Positions 62,928 to 64,000 of a stretch of DNA of 64,000 nucleotides are shown one piece after another. The position numbers and the translations under genes were made by a program. The number at the start of each line of letters is the position of its first letter. Position 1 is the first letter of the stretch. Below the pieces are notes generated by a model. It saw nothing but the letters and a program-made list of their open reading frames with translations, made no database searches and had not been told where the DNA came from. Source of the DNA: Fimbriimonadaceae bacterium (lineage in GTDB: Bacteria > Armatimonadota > Fimbriimonadia > Fimbriimonadales > Fimbriimonadaceae); NCBI GenBank assembly GCA_023957775.1, contig JAMLGR010000006.1, forward strand, positions 124,001-188,000, read 5' to 3'.

Positions 62928-64000
62928 TAGGTCACCTCGACCTCCCAGATCCACCCGGAGGCGAAGCGCCCATCCATGTAGGAGATCGCCTGGCCGGCCC
63001 CCGACTCGGGCCCCCACACCCCCGAGATTCCCTGCCACCACACGCTGCCCTGGTCGGCACCCCAGTCGTGGTGGAATGGCGACGAGAAGTTGATGGAGTA
63101 GTGGTAGTAGTAGGGATCGTTGCCTCCATAAGCGCGCAACTGATAGTGCGTTGCCCCTTCGGCCTTCGGGATGATCACCGTCGCAAGCGTGGCGTGGCGC
63201 CCATTCTCGATCCGCTGCATCGTCTGGTACGACCCGAAGATGATCGAGTGGCGCGTTTCCACCCGGATCTCGCCCTCATCGCGCGCGAGGGTCACGAGTT
63301 GGCCGTCGATGTTCTCCGCGACTTCGACCGAGATCGAGTCGACGCCGTCCGTACTCCGAGCGGTGTAGGTGAGTCGGCCGTCCCGGGTCCACTCTCCCAG
63401 CGGTTCGTTGAACTCGCCGTAGTTCGTGGTTCCGTTGAACCGGTACCAGACGGTTCCCGAAGCGGCATCCGGGGGGAGGAGCGTGACGGAGATGTTCTGG
63501 CTCTCCCCGTGCAGCAGAGAACTTCTGCGCGGATTGAGGACCGCGCGTGTGTTGGAGACCTCGATCCGAGCCTGATCGACGCCGACGCGCACGTGGTTCG
63601 CGCCCTCCATATAGAAGACCTCGACGCTGAGCGACGTATCGCCTCGGAACCCGACATCCGGTGAGAACACCGCGAACTCCGAATCGGTCTCGATGTCCAT
63701 CGCGAACTGGCCGCCGGACGAGACCCTTCCGTTGCCACCGGACTTCCAGTGGTAACGATAGGCGATGTTCGGATCGCGGTTCTGAACGATCGCCTCGAAT
63801 GTCGTGAGCGGAGACGTCGGGAAGATCGTGAGTTCGTCCGGGGTCAAAGTGACCTTGGCGCCCGTGGTGTCGATTTCGAACACGTCGGCACTGCGGGACG
63901 CGGCGATCGAGACGACCTGGACGACGCTGTCCGCGACCGTCAGGAACTTGTCGAGGCCGCCCATCCCGTCGAAGAGCGCGTACACCTTCGTCATGAACTG
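62924..64000 (-). CDS. Large protein of unknown function, 5' end outside window
   Basis: At least 357 residues, open through the window edge; an ATG at 63994 could be internal. The sequence has Ig-like or cadherin-like beta repeats (ITGAKVTLTPDELTIFPTS type, then NISVTLLPPDAASGTVWYRF) and an aromatic C-terminus (YYYHYSINFSSPFHHDWG, SGWIWEVEVTY). It looks like an exported adhesin- or lipoprotein-type domain array. No family recognised. Confidence 0.7.
   Translation of the reverse strand, partial: QFMTKVYALFDGMGGLDKFLTVADSVVQVVSIAASRSADVFEIDTTGAKVTLTPDELTIFPTSPLTTFEAIVQNRDPNIAYRYHWKSGGNGRVSSGGQFAMDIETDSEFAVFSPDVGFRGDTSLSVEVFYMEGANHVRVGVDQARIEVSNTRAVLNPRRSSLLHGESQNISVTLLPPDAASGTVWYRFNGTTNYGEFNEPLGEWTRDGRLTYTARSTDGVDSISVEVAENIDGQLVTLARDEGEIRVETRHSIIFGSYQTMQRIENGRHATLATVIIPKAEGATHYQLRAYGGNDPYYYHYSINFSSPFHHDWGADQGSVWWQGISGVWGPESGAGQAISYMDGRFASGWIWEVEVTY

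Overview
The window is 64 kb of GC-rich bacterial chromosome with about 59 protein genes, no rRNA or tRNA gene, no CRISPR array, no insertion sequence and no phage gene. The lineage cannot be fixed from sequence alone. Paired DUF1592/DUF1552 proteins, two PEP-CTERM proteins, many exported proteins, a large sulfatase/glycosidase content and very short 5' leaders fit an Armatimonadota (Fimbriimonadia-like) or other PVC/Acidobacteria-like environmental heterotroph; I favour Armatimonadota with modest confidence.

Layout. 0-7.3 kb: a truncated exported protein, a membrane polyferredoxin-TPR fusion, then the divergent DUF1592 - DUF1552 - ThuA set. 7.2-12.2 kb: a methyltransferase, a GH63-like glucosidase, and S-adenosylhomocysteinase (ahcY) preceded by a convincing SAH riboswitch. 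12-17.7 kb: small accessory genes (FAD oxidoreductase, LCMT-like methyltransferase, DUF4272, YdeI/DUF1905 plus a decayed copy of it, RHH/MazF toxin-antitoxin). 17.7-30.8 kb: a sortilin/BNR-repeat protein, mannonate dehydratase (uxuA), a broken small gene, EEP hydrolase, TMEM175 channel, APH(6)-like kinase, glutamate-synthase-like flavoprotein, MgtA ATPase and a PAS/HD-GYP protein. 31-41 kb: PEP-CTERM proteins, DUF302, a 5'-3' exonuclease, a berberine-bridge-type oxidase, a probable HExxH metalloprotein and a run of small VOC/GNAT/DUF genes. 41-48.8 kb: S10 peptidase, beta-propeller phosphoesterase, and a VKOR-thioredoxin-like membrane protein directly followed by a Cys-rich exported peptide. 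48.8-63 kb: a glycan-use locus (MalFG-type permeases and a lipoprotein binding protein, sulfatase, GH29 fucosidase, GH2 beta-galactosidase, galactokinase) mixed with a GNAT, a DUF1579 protein and an M16 peptidase lipoprotein. The window ends inside a large exported-looking protein.

How the parts work together. The 48.8-63 kb block reads as capture and breakdown of sulfated fucose/galactose glycans: desulfation, defucosylation, degalactosylation, ABC import and galactose phosphorylation. The ABC ATPase is absent and must come from elsewhere. uxuA, ThuA and the GH63-like enzyme add further sugar metabolism.

Non-coding signals are the most unusual part. (1) Heptamer arrays of GATTCCC type sit directly upstream of three sugar-gene promoters (thuA, sulfatase, fucosidase). 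(2) About a third of separately promoted starts have a TANNNT -10 box 6-8 nt before the start codon, implying leaderless mRNAs. (3) Five copies of a REP-like palindrome lie between 58.6 and 61.6 kb, one of them supplying the last codons and stop of the GH2 gene. (4) A 114-bp compound hairpin lies between the fucosidase and galactosidase genes.
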